Shown: one piece after another, positions 1-7,576 of the stretch | Layout: every line of letters starts with the position of its first letter | Numbering within the stretch: position 1 is the stretch's first letter | Assembly (NCBI RefSeq): GCF_000147815.2 | Contig: NC_015957.1 | Location: forward strand, 8,556,001 to 8,620,000 | Origin: Streptomyces violaceusniger Tu 4113 | GTDB lineage: Bacteria > Actinomycetota > Actinomycetes > Streptomycetales > Streptomycetaceae | Direction: 5' to 3' | DNA length: 64,000 bases | The notes under the pieces: model-generated | What the model was told of the DNA's origin: nothing | Database searches by the model: none | Seen by the model: only the letters and a program-made list of their open reading frames with translations | Position numbers and translations under genes: made by a program

Positions 1-61
1 GCGCCGCCCGAACAGACTCGTTCATGTGCCGAGACAACCGGACACGAGACGGAGAAACGCG

Positions 62-334
62 ATGCGCAGGGGTGGCTATGTGGCCCTTGAGGCGGCCGGG
101 TTGGTGATCACAGCCCTGGCCGCCCAGACGGTGATCCGCGGTGTGCTCGACCGCTCCGAGGTGCTGTGGGGCATCCTCAACTGGGTCCCTGGGGGCCTTA
201 CCGGCCAGCTGATCGCCCTCGGATGCATCGCGCTCGTCGGAATGGTGGCCGGTGGCTGGGCGCACACCCGCCAGAGACCGAACATCGGGCGGGCCGGTGA
301 TTCCGCGGGAAGCCGCGGCCGAGGAAAGCTCTGA
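62..334 (+). CDS. small membrane protein of unknown function
   Basis: A 90-residue protein with two hydrophobic stretches (about residues 6-25 and 47-67), the first followed by a short polar segment and the second by an Arg/Gly-rich tail, so a two-pass membrane protein is likely. The ATG at 62 is preferred to an in-frame GTG at 26 because ACGGAG lies 6-10 bases before it. The gene upstream lies outside the window. I recognise no family; nothing suggests an enzymatic role. It precedes the secreted hydrolase gene by about 190 bases of C/A-rich low-complexity DNA, so the two are probably not co-translated. Confidence 0.55.
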   Translation: MRRGGYVALEAAGLVITALAAQTVIRGVLDRSEVLWGILNWVPGGLTGQLIALGCIALVGMVAGGWAHTRQRPNIGRAGDSAGSRGRGKL

Positions 335-526
335 CGGTATCCGGGACGCCCCGGCTCGCCCCTGCGGCATGTGAATGGCCGCGGCAGGGCCGTACCAAGC
401 CCGCCCGTTCCGGCGCCCGTGTGCGTCTCGTGCACCCCACCCGCCCCGTATACCCCACACACCCACACACCCCGTGCGCCCTGTGTGCCCCATGCACCCC
501 GTGCGCCCCCTCAGGAGGACCTTCAC

Positions 527-2020
527 ATGCGCAGAACCCTGCCCCTCGCCCTCGCCACCACCGCGGTGGTGGCATCCGCAATGGCGGCGACCGCGATCCC
601 GGGAGCATCAGTGGCGACGGCGACGCCGGACACCGTGCGGTGGGGCCCATGCTCGGAGAAGGCCGCCTCATCCCGCCTGGAGAAGGCCGCCTCATCCCGC
701 CTCGAATGCGCGACGCTCGAAGTCCCGCTGGACTACCGGGATCCGGACGGCCGGCAGATCGAGATCGCGATCTCCCGGCTGGCGAGCGAGAAACCGTCGC
801 AGCGCCGCGGCGTACTGCTGACCAATCCAGGCGGCCCCGGCATCACGGGACTGGGCTACCCGGCCGCTCTCGCTGCCTCAGGGCTGCCGCGGAAGGTGCT
901 GGACTCCTATGACGTGATCGGCTTCGACCCGCGCGGCGTCGGCCGCAGCACGCCGGTGACCTGCGATCTGACGCCGGAACAGCAGGAACGCGGCAACCTC
1001 CCGCCGTACGCGCACACCGCGGCCGATGTCACGCGGGAGGCGGGGAACGCGCGGACCATCGCCGAGAAGTGCGCCACCTCCCGGACGGCGTGGATGCACC
1101 CGTACCTCACCACCGCGAACACCGCGCGCGACATGGACCGGATCCGCGCGGCGCTGGGCCAGCCGAAGCTCTCGTACCTCGGCGCCTCCTACGGCACCTA
1201 CCTCGGTGCGGTGTACACGACGATGTTCCCGGGGCGCAGCGACCGGATCGTGCTCGACAGCAACCTGGGCCCCGGCGGTTACGACGTCACGGCCACGCGG
1301 CTGTTCGCCCGCGGGCTGGACGACCGGTTCCCGGACTTCGCGGCGTTCGTGGCCGCGCACCCCGAATATGGTCTGGGCACCACACCGGAGCAGGTGACCG
1401 CGAAATTCTTCGACCTCGCGAAGCGGTTGGAGACGAAACCGGTCCAGGGCTACGACGGGACGTTGTTCCGCGGGATCACGTTCGACGCCCTCTACAGCGA
1501 TGCGAACATGCCCCAGTTGGCCAAGACCTGGCAGACGCTCGACACGGACCGGCCGACGCCGCCCAACCCGCCGTTGCCGAACATGGAAAACTTCATGTCC
1601 GCCCGCTTCTCGGTGATATGCGGCGACAATCGCTGGCCGGAAACGGTCCGGGAGTACCAGCGGAATGTCGCCGTCGACCGGCTGAGGCATCCGATGCTGG
1701 GCGGATCCTCGGCCGGCATCGGACCGTGCGCGTTCTGGCCGGACAAGCGGGTCGAGCCGCCGGTGCGCATCGGTGACCGGGGCCCGTCGAACGTGCTCAT
1801 GGTGCAGAACGAGCGCGACCCGGGGACCCCGCTGGTCGGCGCCCAGAAGCTGCGGCGGGCATTCGGGAAGCGGGCCACGATGGTGACGGCCGACCAGGGC
1901 GGACACGGCGTCTATCCGTTCGGCCCCAACACGTGCGCGAAGGACGCGGTGACGGCATTCCTGACCACCGGGCAGCGCCCGACGCAGGACCTCGCCTGCG
2001 CGGCGGAGCCGAGCAAGTAA
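527..2020 (+). CDS. secreted alpha/beta hydrolase, tripeptidyl-aminopeptidase-like (SlpD/SlpE/Tap type)
   Basis: Predicted exported serine peptidase that removes N-terminal peptides outside the cell. The 497-residue product starts at ATG 527, directly behind a perfect AGGAGG at 513-518. The N-terminus is a Sec signal (MRRTL, then an Ala/Val-rich core up to about residue 30). The alpha/beta-hydrolase fold is shown by the oxyanion segment NPGGPG, the conserved FDPRGVGRS, the nucleophile elbow GASYGTYLG and a C-terminal TAP-like part with the likely acid and base in VQNERDPGTP and QGGHGVY. The family is common in Streptomyces, where it includes Tap and the SlpD/E mycelium-associated proteinases. 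A 24-base in-frame duplication near the mature N-terminus (656-703) repeats EKAASSRL. Substrate specificity cannot be read from sequence. Confidence 0.85.
   Translation: MRRTLPLALATTAVVASAMAATAIPGASVATATPDTVRWGPCSEKAASSRLEKAASSRLECATLEVPLDYRDPDGRQIEIAISRLASEKPSQRRGVLLTNPGGPGITGLGYPAALAASGLPRKVLDSYDVIGFDPRGVGRSTPVTCDLTPEQQERGNLPPYAHTAADVTREAGNARTIAEKCATSRTAWMHPYLTTANTARDMDRIRAALGQPKLSYLGASYGTYLGAVYTTMFPGRSDRIVLDSNLGPGGYDVTATRLFARGLDDRFPDFAAFVAAHPEYGLGTTPEQVTAKFFDLAKRLETKPVQGYDGTLFRGITFDALYSDANMPQLAKTWQTLDTDRPTPPNPPLPNMENFMSARFSVICGDNRWPETVREYQRNVAVDRLRHPMLGGSSAGIGPCAFWPDKRVEPPVRIGDRGPSNVLMVQNERDPGTPLVGAQKLRRAFGKRATMVTADQGGHGVYPFGPNTCAKDAVTAFLTTGQRPTQDLACAAEPSK
656..703 (+). repeat. 24-bp in-frame tandem duplication in the hydrolase gene
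   Basis: Two adjacent 24-base units (656-679 and 680-703) differ only in the last base and both encode EKAASSRL. The duplication lies between the signal peptide and the first conserved hydrolase segment (CATLEVPLDY), so it lengthens a surface linker without breaking the frame. It looks recent because the units are almost identical. Confidence 0.9.
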
Positions 2021-2033
2021 CGGGAGTCGAGGC

Positions 2034-2687
2034 ATGTTCAAGGACTTGCGGCATCGTCGGGCGGTCCAGCGGGTCAAGCCCGGGGACGGTCGCGCACTGA
2101 AGCCTTTCCGCTGGTGGCAGATGCTTTCCCGGGCACTGTTCTACCTCCGGCTGAAGAACGACGACGGCCGGCAGACGGTCTACGCCGTCGACGTCAGGCA
2201 TCAGAATCAGTCGTCCGGCAAGGTCATAGCTCACCTGTACCTCGATGGCAGGCATCACGCCGAGTCCAAAGTCCCCGCCGTCTTCCCCGTCCAGGGCGGC
2301 ACCGTCGAAGTAAGGGCAAGCAACTTCGGGCTCAAGCGCTGCCACTACGTCACCACCGAGCGGGCCGAACACCAGCTCATCCCGGACCCCGCCTCCGCCG
2401 AAGGCCGCCGCGCCCGCCTCAACCGATCGCACCCCGCACTGAGCCGCCGGCTCGGTCTCCTCTCGGTGATCGTGCTCGCCATCGGCCTGGTGCTCCTGAT
2501 CCTGCAACTCGCCGAACAGGTCACCCGGGCGCCGGAGGGCGTCGCCCAATACGTCGGGACCCTCACCTCGCCCATCGATCTACCGGCCTGGGGCAACACC
2601 GTGGTCGGGCTCTGCACCGTGGCGGCCAGCACGGAGCGGGCGCTGCGGCTGCGTTACCACTGGCTGCTCGACGGCGGGGCGGGATGA
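2034..2687 (+). CDS. membrane-anchored protein of unknown function
   Basis: A 217-residue protein. Residues 1-130 are soluble, basic and rich in beta-type alternation (FYLRLKNDDGRQTVYAVDVRH); residues 140-165 form a strong membrane helix, and a weaker hydrophobic stretch lies near 190-205. The start ATG 2034 is 14 bases after the hydrolase stop, so the two genes may form one transcript. It ends 3 bases before the end of a convergent pseudogene. I recognise no characterised family; a cytoplasmic or extracellular N-domain tethered to the membrane is all that can be said. Confidence 0.65.
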   Translation: MFKDLRHRRAVQRVKPGDGRALKPFRWWQMLSRALFYLRLKNDDGRQTVYAVDVRHQNQSSGKVIAHLYLDGRHHAESKVPAVFPVQGGTVEVRASNFGLKRCHYVTTERAEHQLIPDPASAEGRRARLNRSHPALSRRLGLLSVIVLAIGLVLLILQLAEQVTRAPEGVAQYVGTLTSPIDLPAWGNTVVGLCTVAASTERALRLRYHWLLDGGAG

Positions 2688-2690
2688 GGA

Positions 2691-3793
2691 TCACGTCGCG
2701 GCGAGGAACTCGACAGCCCGCTCATCCAGCTCGGCCGCGCAGCGGGCACCTCGGGCCCGGAAGCGAGCGAGGTCGCCGCGCATGCGCTTCACGGCCTTGC
2801 GGGTGCGGACGGACCGCACCCCGTCCATATGGTCCATCGCCCTGTTCCAGGTGGCACACGCCTGCTCGATGCTGCCGCTCCTGAGCTGCATCTCGGCGCT
2901 CGCCACCAGATCGAGGGCGACGATTCGCGCATAGCCTTCCGGGCGAGACGCGGCGGCGCGCGCGTACTGCTCCGCTGCCGTCTTCCGATCGCCCAACGTC
3001 TCGTAGACCTTCGCATTGCGCGAGTAGACGGACGCTGCGGGCGGGCCCCAGGCAAGAGCCCAGAACGGCACCTGGTCCCCACAGTCTGCGGCCAGGAGCG
3101 TGCGCGCCCGCTCGGCCTCGGCGACGGCCGCTCGCCGCTGCCGGGACTTGGCCAGGGTGTGGGCGTGCACGACGCGGAAGAGGGATTCGGTCTGCACGTC
3201 CACCTTGCCCTTGGCCCGGTTGAGCCCGGTCTCGGCAAGGGCCTGGCAGTGCTCGGGCCGGTGCAGCTTGAGCCCTTGCATGGCCATCGTGCGCATCACG
3301 AACCCGTCGTGCCCGGGAAGCCGGACTCGACGGCGAGCGCGTAGGACTGCAGGTAGTAACGCTGGGCCAGGCCCTGCTGCCCCGCGTCGTAGGACTTCCA
3401 GCCGAGCAGGTGCACGCCCCGGCCGGCGGCGGAGAGCATCTGCCGGCGAATCTCGTCGCTATGGAAGCGGCCTCGGCACAGCGGGGCGACGTCGTCGCGC
3501 AGGTATTGGACCAGGGCGCTGCGGCCGTGCTGCCCGCCGTGGCGTTCGTCCATCTCGGAGAAGAGTCGCACCATGTCGCGGACCGCGGCGACTTCGCCCA
3601 TGCCGATGGTCCGACCGGCGCGGGCGGCCGCGGTGCGGTCGGCGATCTCCCGGACGTACGACAGCGGCAGACCGGCGGCGGCGACCGAGTAGGCGGACGT
3701 GCTGAGGAAGCGGCGCCGGTCCAATTCGTGCCTCCACATCGGTAGCAGGGCCTCCAGCGGATCCTCGCCGAGGGACAGTCCGAGGCCGCGGCC
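2691..3793 (-). pseudogene. broken XRE/TPR-type transcriptional regulator
   Basis: Two minus-strand fragments belong to one protein. Fragment 1 (3739 to 3296, 147 residues, starting MWRHELDRRRF and ending AVESGFPGTTGS) continues in another frame into fragment 2 (3299 to 2691, 202 residues, MMRTMAMQGLK onward). At the join, reading P-G-H-D-G-F-V-M across the frames restores a continuous protein and needs only one extra base, most simply a C in the TTCCCGGG run near 3316. Upstream of ATG 3739 the frame stays open and reads EDPLEALLP, then meets a TGA at 3794-3796, so the N-terminal helix-turn-helix expected for this Streptomyces family is missing. Fragment 2 has TPR-like helices. The gene is therefore truncated and frameshifted. 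A sequencing error could explain the frameshift but not the missing N-terminus. Confidence 0.75.
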
Positions 3794-3809
3794 TCACTAT
3801 GCCTGCCGA

Positions 3810-3823
3810 GTGAACTGCTTCAC
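3810..3823. promoter_or_regulatory. candidate operator between broken and intact regulators
   Basis: GTGAA-CTGC-TTCAC is a short perfect dyad (5-bp arms, 4-base centre) in the divergent gap, about 60 bases before the XRE regulator start. Position and symmetry suit autoregulation by that regulator. The evidence is only the dyad; arms this short also occur by chance. Confidence 0.35.
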
Positions 3824-3883
3824 ACGACAACGGCCCTGCCCCATACCCTGGCAGTGACGAGCTGGACAGAGAGGGGCAAGGCC

Positions 3884-5134
3884 ATGTCATCTGATGCTCC
3901 CCCGGACCCATTGGACCACCCGCTGGTCTTCGGCCAGCGCATGCAAGTCCTCCGTACACGCCGGGGCATGAGCCGTACCGTCCTCGCCGGTCTCCTCGGT
4001 AAGTCGCCAAGCTGGGTGAAGCAGATCGAGAACGGCGTCCTGCATACTCCCGGGCTTCCCATGATCTTGCGCATCGCCGAGGTGCTACGCGTCCGCGACC
4101 TCGCCGAGCTCACCGGCGACCAGACCATGCCCATCGACCTCTTCATCGGCCCCGGCCACGCCAAGCTGCCCGCCGTACGAGCCGCGATCGACGCCTTCCC
4201 GCTCGCCACCGATCGCGAGGCACCGTCGGCCGCGCATCTGAGCGCACGTCTCGAAAGCGCCTGGGCCGCCCGCCACTCCTCACCCAACCATCGCGAAGTG
4301 ATCGGCGGACTCCTGCCGGACCTCATCCGAGATGCGCAACTCGCTGTACGTCAGGCGGACCGCGCCCCCGAACGCCGAGTAGCGCAAGCGGTCCTTGCCG
4401 AGGTCTACAGCCTCAGCCAGTTCTTCATCGCCTACCAGCCCGACTCCGCCCTCCTGTGGCGCGTTGCCGAGCGCGGCATGGTCGCAGCCCAGGAAAGCGA
4501 AGACCCACACGCCATCGGCATGGCTGCATGGCTCACCGCCCAGGCGCACCGCGACAGCGGCCACGCCCACTTCGACGCAGCCGACGCAGTCACCTTGGAG
4601 ACACTGCGCTACCTCACGCCGCTGCTGCCGGACGGGCCGGAGGACGTATGCGCCATCGCGGGTGCCTTGCAGTTCGAGGCCGGATACACCGCCGCTCGTC
4701 GCGGAGATACCGGAACCGCGTGGGGCTTCTGGGACACTGCCCGCAAGATGGCCGAGAAGCTGCCTGCCGACTACTACCACCCCATGACGTCGTTCTCCCG
4801 AGCCATCATGGGCGCGCACGCGGTCACAGTGGCCGTCGAGCTGCACGCCGGTGGGGAGTCCGTGCGGCAGGCCGCCAACGCGGACGCGAGGACAATCCGT
4901 TCGCGGCCGCGGCGCGCCCGGCATCGGATCGAGGAGGCTCGGGGCTACCAGCTGGACGGGCAGTCGGAGACCGCGCTGGCGACCCTGGATAAGGCGTACG
5001 AGGCTGCGCCTGAGACGATTCGGTACAACGGCTACGCGCGCCGCATCATCTTGGAGGAGACCGAGTCGAAGTCTCCGACGCATCGCCGTCGTGCTGCCGA
5101 GTTGGCGGTGAAGATCGGCGTATTGACAGCCTGA
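3884..5134 (+). CDS. XRE-family helix-turn-helix regulator with TPR-like C-terminus
   Basis: A 416-residue DNA-binding regulator. Residues about 14-70 (FGQRMQVLRTRRGMSR... SWVKQIENG) are a canonical XRE helix-turn-helix; the remaining 340 residues are helical, TPR-like, with Ala/Arg-rich repeats typical of large Streptomyces XRE regulators that sense a ligand or partner. ATG 3884 is chosen over an in-frame GTG at 3854 because GAGAGGGGCAAGG precedes it. It is transcribed towards the graspetide genes, ending 92 bases before the next gene, and is the obvious local regulator. The broken gene at 2691-3793 is a related regulator pointing the other way. Confidence 0.85.
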   Translation: MSSDAPPDPLDHPLVFGQRMQVLRTRRGMSRTVLAGLLGKSPSWVKQIENGVLHTPGLPMILRIAEVLRVRDLAELTGDQTMPIDLFIGPGHAKLPAVRAAIDAFPLATDREAPSAAHLSARLESAWAARHSSPNHREVIGGLLPDLIRDAQLAVRQADRAPERRVAQAVLAEVYSLSQFFIAYQPDSALLWRVAERGMVAAQESEDPHAIGMAAWLTAQAHRDSGHAHFDAADAVTLETLRYLTPLLPDGPEDVCAIAGALQFEAGYTAARRGDTGTAWGFWDTARKMAEKLPADYYHPMTSFSRAIMGAHAVTVAVELHAGGESVRQAANADARTIRSRPRRARHRIEEARGYQLDGQSETALATLDKAYEAAPETIRYNGYARRIILEETESKSPTHRRRAAELAVKIGVLTA

Positions 5135-5189
5135 ATGTTCGAGGGGCAGAATCCCTGCCCTTTCTCCGCCCCCGGCGCTCTTACGGTCA

Positions 5190-5212
5190 GTCATCACCTG
5201 ATCACTGATGAC
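5190..5212. promoter_or_regulatory. dyad in the promoter region of the accessory operon
   Basis: GTCATCA (5190-5196) and TGATGAC (5206-5212) form perfect 7-bp arms around a 9-base centre that itself contains TGATCA. The site ends 14 bases before the ATG at 5227, where a repressor would block transcription or initiation. The upstream XRE regulator is the likely ligand, which is inference. Confidence 0.45.
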
Positions 5213-5226
5213 GCCCGGGGGCGACT

Positions 5227-5826
5227 ATGCCGATGAATCCCCAAGTCCTGCCGTGGACACCGCCGAACAACGAGGACGTCGAGGCGTTACCCGCGGGCAA
5301 ATGGTGGGACGCCGTGCGGGCACAGCCGACCGTCGGCGAACGCGCAGTGCAGCTGCTCGGCGACGAGACCGGCGCCGTCATCCAGGACAAGCACGGCCCC
5401 CTCTACTGGCTCGTCCAGGTGGGCTCGGCCACGAGCTGCCACCTACGGCAAGTCCGAGTCCTCACCAAGCTGACGGATGAGTGCACCTACCTCGGTGTGC
5501 CCCCCGTCTCCTGGACGGAAGGCCCCAGCACCCACTGGCGCGTCCCACTCTCGGCCGACCACTACCTGACCGACGCATTCAAGCTATGGGGGGCACTGGC
5601 CGAAGCCGACCGCGCCGCGCTCGGCCCGGTCCCACAGGGCCGCCAGACCTGCTATCGCTGCGAACTCCCCACCGACGAACCGGTCATCGTCGACGTCCAG
5701 CACGGCGGCAGCGGCGCCGGCCGCACCGTGTACGCCTGCCCTCCCCATGCCCGGGCCTACCAGCGTGACGTGGTCGCCGAAGCCGCCGCCATGCGCCGCG
5801 CTCTCAATCGGGGCAGGGCCCGATGA
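5227..5826 (+). CDS. hypothetical protein with CxxC motif and a TTA codon
   Basis: A 199-residue soluble protein of unknown function. A CYRCELP segment near residue 141 and a later CPPH (about residue 170) could form a small zinc site. The first third is acidic and Trp-rich ([15 protein letters not shown]). Leu21 is encoded by TTA (5287-5289), a codon that in Streptomyces needs the bldA tRNA. ATG 5227 has a GGGGG-type ribosome site 6 bases upstream; an ATG two codons later is possible. Its stop overlaps the next start by ATGA, so it is translationally coupled to two tiny genes. It resembles proteins found beside XRE regulators in Streptomyces accessory islands; no function is assigned. Confidence 0.7.
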   Translation: MPMNPQVLPWTPPNNEDVEALPAGKWWDAVRAQPTVGERAVQLLGDETGAVIQDKHGPLYWLVQVGSATSCHLRQVRVLTKLTDECTYLGVPPVSWTEGPSTHWRVPLSADHYLTDAFKLWGALAEADRAALGPVPQGRQTCYRCELPTDEPVIVDVQHGGSGAGRTVYACPPHARAYQRDVVAEAAAMRRALNRGRAR

Positions 5827-6002
5827 CGGCCGCCGAGCAGACCGCCGACCCGTTCGCCGACGAGGCGTGGCGTGCGGCCATCAATCACGCTGCGGGCTGC
5901 CCGGCTTGCCGGACGCCCGGCGACGTCTGCTCGGAGGGTGAGTGGCTGTTGCGCGTCCACGAGGAGGCCACTCGGCAGGCCCGGTCAGGAGGTGCCGGAT
6001 GA
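5823..6002 (+). CDS. 59-residue Cys-rich small protein
   Basis: Starts at ATG 5823 inside the stop of the preceding gene (ATGA overlap) and ends inside the start of the next (ATGA again). The sequence has [16 protein letters not shown], a CxxC followed by a third Cys, suggesting a minimal metal-binding knuckle, and a helical C-terminal half. Double translational coupling and normal high-GC third positions argue that it is real although short. Its job is unknown; the tight packing with the neighbours suggests a shared role or shared expression. Confidence 0.65.
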   Translation: MTAAEQTADPFADEAWRAAINHAAGCPACRTPGDVCSEGEWLLRVHEEATRQARSGGAG

Positions 6003-6142
6003 GGCACCGCCGCCAGGACCCCGCCGTACGGGCCGCGCTGCTCGCCTATCGTGCCGTCCGCCTGGGCCTGCTGCTGAGCGTGATCCCCGCGCTGCTGGTG
6101 CTCGCGATCTACCTGTGCATCGCGGGCGATCCGTACCGATAG
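5999..6142 (+). CDS. 47-residue single-pass membrane protein
   Basis: ATG 5999 overlaps the previous stop by ATGA. The first 21 residues are basic ([21 protein letters not shown]), followed by one strong membrane helix (about residues 22-41) and a short tail GDPYR. By the positive-inside rule the N-terminus should be cytoplasmic. It is the third gene of a coupled trio. No family is recognised; it could be an accessory or immunity-like membrane peptide, but nothing in the sequence proves this. Confidence 0.6.
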   Translation: MRHRRQDPAVRAALLAYRAVRLGLLLSVIPALLVLAIYLCIAGDPYR

Positions 6143-6257
6143 ACCGGGTGGGTCGCTGGTGTTCCGGGCCCCGTACCGGACGACGGCCGCCGGCGGCCCA
6201 CCCTCCAAACCCCCCTGCCGGTCGGCATGCCGAGGCGCGGCCGCCGACCGCAGGGCA

Positions 6258-6298
6258 GGGACTCCGGCCCCGAAGTGGGACCACGGAGCCGGAGTCCC
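6258..6298 (+). promoter_or_regulatory. 11-bp stem-loop in the leader of the RiPP precursor gene
   Basis: GGGACTCCGGC (6258-6268) pairs perfectly with GCCGGAGTCCC (6288-6298) around a 19-base loop. It lies in the 194-base gap after the 47-residue gene and ends 38 bases before the precursor start. It may terminate the upstream trio, attenuate read-through, or stabilise the precursor mRNA; the sequence does not distinguish these. Confidence 0.6.
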
Positions 6299-6336
6299 CA
6301 CACAGGGAAGATCCACACACGCGAATGGAGAACGCC

Positions 6337-6588
6337 GTGACACTGACCATGGAACGCACGCAGACCCACCCGGCCGTGAGGCCGTTCGGGCTGTCCAAGG
6401 CCGTCCCCGTCGCCGACGAGAAGCTCACCCTCCCGGCCCTGCACCTCTGCCCCGAGCGGCAGATGAGCGTGACCGCGGCCGGGGTGCCGTTCATCCATGA
6501 GCCGTCGATGAAGTCCCAGATCACCACCACGACGCAGACCAGGGAGGACAGCCAGCTGGCGACCGACACCGAGAACGACACCGACTGA
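6337..6588 (+). CDS. graspetide (ATP-grasp RiPP) precursor peptide
   Basis: An 83-residue peptide just before an ATP-grasp ligase and a PIMT-like methyltransferase, as expected for the putative ATP-grasp-targeted RiPP family. The leader has the PFGLSKAVP segment (cf. the aromatic-x-Gly-Leu motif of this family) and a conserved-looking middle (PERQMSVTAAGVPFIHEPS). The C-terminal core, about 22 residues, begins ITTTTQTRED and ends DTENDTD: many Thr/Ser next to Asp/Glu, the nucleophile and acceptor side chains joined in omega-ester rings. GTG 6337 is preferred because GGAG lies 6 bases upstream; ATG 6325 and ATG 6349 are alternatives. The macrocycle pattern cannot be deduced. Family membership is inferred from motif and context. 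Confidence 0.8.
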   Translation: MTLTMERTQTHPAVRPFGLSKAVPVADEKLTLPALHLCPERQMSVTAAGVPFIHEPSMKSQITTTTQTREDSQLATDTENDTD

Positions 6589-6613
6589 CGTCGGCGACCG
6601 GAGGATCTGAATC

Positions 6614-7576
6614 ATGACCGTCCTGGTGCTGACCCGGCCCCAAGATGCGACCGCTGACCTGGTCATCGCGGAGCTCAACGAGCGATCCGTACCCGTGTGT
6701 CGTCTCGATCCCGGAGACTTCCCGGAGGCCCTGACGATGGCGGCCCGGATCGGCCCCGGCCGCACACCGTGGGAGGGCGTCTTACATGGTCAGCACCGGG
6801 ACGTGTCCCTCGGCGATATCCGGTCCGTGTACTACCGCCGCCCCGCGGCGTTCCGCCTCCATCCGGATATGTCCGAGCAGGACGCACGATGGGCCCAGGC
6901 CGAGGCACAAGCCGGGTTCGGCGGCCTGCTGTACTCGCTGCCCTGCCTGTGGGTGAACCATCCCCACCGCAACGCCCTCGCCGCTTGGCCGCCCGTCGCG
7001 CTGGCCACGGCAGCCCGCGGCGGGCTCTCCGTCCCTCTCTCATTGATCACCAACGACCCAGGCGAGGCCCGGGAGTTCGTCTCCGCACTGCCCGGCCAAG
7101 TCGCCGCGTACAAGGCAATCGGCACCACCCACCCCAGCGACCACGACGACCGGCCGCAGGCCCTGTGGACGACGCAGGTCCGGCCCGGCGAAATCGGTGA
7201 GTCCGTCAGGCGTACCGCCCACCAGTTCCAGGAGTGGGTGGACAAGGCATACGAGGTACGGCTCACCGCCATCGCGCACAGCCTGTTCGCCGCCGAGATC
7301 CACGCCGGTTCAGACGCCTCCCGCCTCGATTTCCGGGCGGACTACGACAGCCTCACCTACAAGCCCTGCCAAGTGCCCGAGCACATCGCCCAGGGCGTCC
7401 ACGCGCTGACGTTCACGTTCGGCCTGCGATACGTCGCCCTCGACTTCCTCGTTAACCCACAGGGGCGCTGGTACCTGATCGACGTCAACCCGAACGGGCA
7501 GTGGGGATTCATCCCGGATCTGCGCGCGCCCATCACCCGAGCACTCGCTGACCTGTTGGAGAGGGCCAATCCGTGA
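6614..7576 (+). CDS. ATP-grasp ribosomal peptide maturase
   Basis: A 320-residue ligase that should activate Asp/Glu side chains of the precursor as acyl-phosphates and join them to Thr/Ser (omega-esters) or Lys. Visible family features: N-terminal Rossmann-like strand MTVLVLTRP, the YYRRP segment (about 73-77), NHPHRN (about 115-120), and the C-terminal metal/ATP site DFLVNPQGRWYLIDVNPNGQW-like region (about 277-297; D277, D290 and N292 are the likely Mg ligands). A GGAGG-type ribosome site precedes ATG 6614, and the stop overlaps the methyltransferase GTG by four bases. Leu57 is a TTA codon (6782-6784), implying dependence on the bldA tRNA. Closest named type known to me is the SAV_5884-family maturase. 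Confidence 0.85.
   Translation: MTVLVLTRPQDATADLVIAELNERSVPVCRLDPGDFPEALTMAARIGPGRTPWEGVLHGQHRDVSLGDIRSVYYRRPAAFRLHPDMSEQDARWAQAEAQAGFGGLLYSLPCLWVNHPHRNALAAWPPVALATAARGGLSVPLSLITNDPGEAREFVSALPGQVAAYKAIGTTHPSDHDDRPQALWTTQVRPGEIGESVRRTAHQFQEWVDKAYEVRLTAIAHSLFAAEIHAGSDASRLDFRADYDSLTYKPCQVPEHIAQGVHALTFTFGLRYVALDFLVNPQGRWYLIDVNPNGQWGFIPDLRAPITRALADLLERANP

Noticed and set aside
2691..3739. Two genuine adjacent genes instead of one broken gene
   Set aside because: The split falls inside a continuous conserved protein sequence that is restored by a single base, and the second fragment has no ribosome site of its own.
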